Shown in pieces: positions 5,314-6,218 of a stretch of 6,218 bases of DNA (positions are counted from its first letter, which is position 1; every line of letters begins with the position of its first letter). Where the stretch lies: assembly GCA_014804285.1 (NCBI GenBank), contig JAAVAA010000017.1:9367-15584 (forward strand), given 5' to 3'. This DNA comes from Lachnospiraceae bacterium (GTDB taxonomy: Bacteria > Bacillota > Clostridia > Lachnospirales > Lachnospiraceae). The notes beneath the pieces are model-generated. The model saw only the letters and a program-made list of their open reading frames with translations. It had not been told where the DNA came from and ran no database searches. A program made the translations under genes and the position numbers.

Positions 5314-6218
5314 ATGAGGGAAGACAGTTTGATCCTGGTCACAGTGAACAAAGCAGGTTTTGAGTATGATATTCATTCACTGGTAAAAGCGTTTTATCCG
5401 GCATGCGATGTGAAGGTGACTGCAGAAGAAAGTGAAGAAGGTTCCGGTTCGGGGCTTCCGGAGCTGAGTATTATGTTTGAAAAGGAAGCTGTCCTGATTT
5501 CTCTGACAGGAGGAGAAGGAGGGACGGCTTCTTTTGGTGCAAAGAAAGTAGAGATTACGGAGGATATGCCCAGAGCGGAAGTAAAAAACCGTTTGAAGCA
5601 GCTCATTTATGTGGCGCTTGCGGAACATACGGGAAAGCACCTTCCCTGGGGAACACTTACCGGAATCCGTCCTACCAAAATTCCCATGACTATGTTGGAA
5701 AACGGAGCGTCCGATAAGGAAATCCTTGCCTATATGAAAGAAACTTATTTTGCGGGAGAAGAAAAGAGCGCCCTGGCGCTGGAAATCGCAAGGAGAGAGA
5801 AGGCGCTTTTGGAGACCCTGCACTATGAGGACGGATACAGCCTTTATATAGGAATTCCGTTTTGTCCTACCACCTGCCTTTACTGCTCTTTCACATCCTA
5901 TCCGATCGTTTCATGGAAAAAAAGAATCGGGGAATATTTGGAGGCACTGGAAAAGGAAATTGACTTTGTGGCAGAGTGCTATGGAGATAAGGTACTTGAT
6001 ACAATCTACATTGGAGGAGGAACCCCCACTACCCTGGAAGCGGATGAATTGGAGAGGCTTCTTTGCAAGATACGAAAAACTCTGGATCTGACTAACTTGA
6101 AAGAGCTTACCGTAGAGGCAGGACGAGCAGACAGCATAACGGCGGATAAGCTTAAGGTATTAAAGAAGTACGGGGTAAACAGGATTTCCGTAAATCCTCA
6201 GACCATGAAGCAACAGAC
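5314..6218 (+). CDS. hemZ: Radical-SAM coproporphyrinogen dehydrogenase-like protein HemZ, N-terminal part, 3' end outside window
   Basis: HemZ belongs to the HemN-like radical-SAM family, whose oxygen-independent members oxidatively decarboxylate coproporphyrinogen III in heme synthesis. The first 301 codons are present of a protein usually near 480-500. An N-terminal region of about 175 residues precedes the radical-SAM core, including WGTLTGIRPTKI at 112-123, which is characteristic of the HemZ subgroup and not of HemN or HemW. The SAM core starts at YIGIPFCPTTCLYC, with the 4Fe-4S ligands C184, C188 and C191 in CX3CX2C spacing. It continues with YIGGGTPTTL at 232-241, ELTVEAGRADSI at 264-275 and RISVNPQTM at 290-298. 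The gene is 79 nt after glmS with no terminator between, so cotranscription is plausible. Subgroup assignment is strong. Whether it truly works in heme synthesis in this organism cannot be judged, since clostridial HemZ proteins can occur without a complete heme pathway. Confidence 0.94.
   Translation, partial: MREDSLILVTVNKAGFEYDIHSLVKAFYPACDVKVTAEESEEGSGSGLPELSIMFEKEAVLISLTGGEGGTASFGAKKVEITEDMPRAEVKNRLKQLIYVALAEHTGKHLPWGTLTGIRPTKIPMTMLENGASDKEILAYMKETYFAGEEKSALALEIARREKALLETLHYEDGYSLYIGIPFCPTTCLYCSFTSYPIVSWKKRIGEYLEALEKEIDFVAECYGDKVLDTIYIGGGTPTTLEADELERLLCKIRKTLDLTNLKELTVEAGRADSITADKLKVLKKYGVNRISVNPQTMKQQ

Noticed and set aside
5377..5823. Open frame of 148 codons on the minus strand within hemZ
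   Set aside because: It is antisense to the well-supported HemZ coding sequence and its translation matches no domain I recognise.

Overview
The window looks like an ordinary chromosomal segment of a low-to-moderate GC Firmicute, most likely a clostridium of the Lachnospiraceae type. This is inferred from several things: the Rel/metallo-hydrolase/HemZ gene neighbourhood, strong GGAGG-type ribosome binding sites, a DUF3048 (YerB-like) lipoprotein, and a glmS ribozyme, which is characteristic of Gram-positive bacteria. All recognisable genes are on the + strand. No CRISPR array, tRNA, rRNA, transposase or phage gene was seen.

Layout. Bases 1-1083 are the 3' half of a bifunctional (p)ppGpp synthetase/hydrolase (Rel: TGS, CC/zinc-finger and ACT regions). 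A metallo-beta-lactamase-fold hydrolase (1100-1729) and a DUF3048 lipoprotein (1742-2920) follow with gaps of 16 and 12 nt, so the three probably form the end of one operon. That operon closes at a strong intrinsic terminator at about 2952-2986. Bases 2921-3416 (496 nt) hold no gene but are dense with control elements, in this order: a 15-nt 7-1-7 palindrome; the terminator, with a sigma-A type promoter built into it (TTTACA, 17 nt, TATAAT); a glmS self-cleaving ribozyme (cleavage predicted between A3077 and G3078); a long imperfect hairpin of about 97 nt that may be a small inserted palindromic element; and a shorter hairpin just before the glmS ribosome binding site. glmS itself (3417-5234) is complete at 605 codons. 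After a 79-nt purine-rich gap without a terminator comes the first 60% or so of hemZ (from 5314), a radical-SAM coproporphyrinogen dehydrogenase that runs off the window.

How it works together. The first operon combines the stringent response alarmone enzyme with two less defined proteins. The second transcript is expected to start near 2999 and to carry the ribozyme, so glucosamine-6-phosphate, the product of GlmS, would trigger cleavage of its own mRNA and shut down amino-sugar synthesis for the cell wall. hemZ has no visible promoter of its own and may share glmS transcripts. The most unusual part is the leader of glmS: a promoter inside a terminator, and an extra long hairpin between the ribozyme and the gene it controls. 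No clearly new protein system was found.
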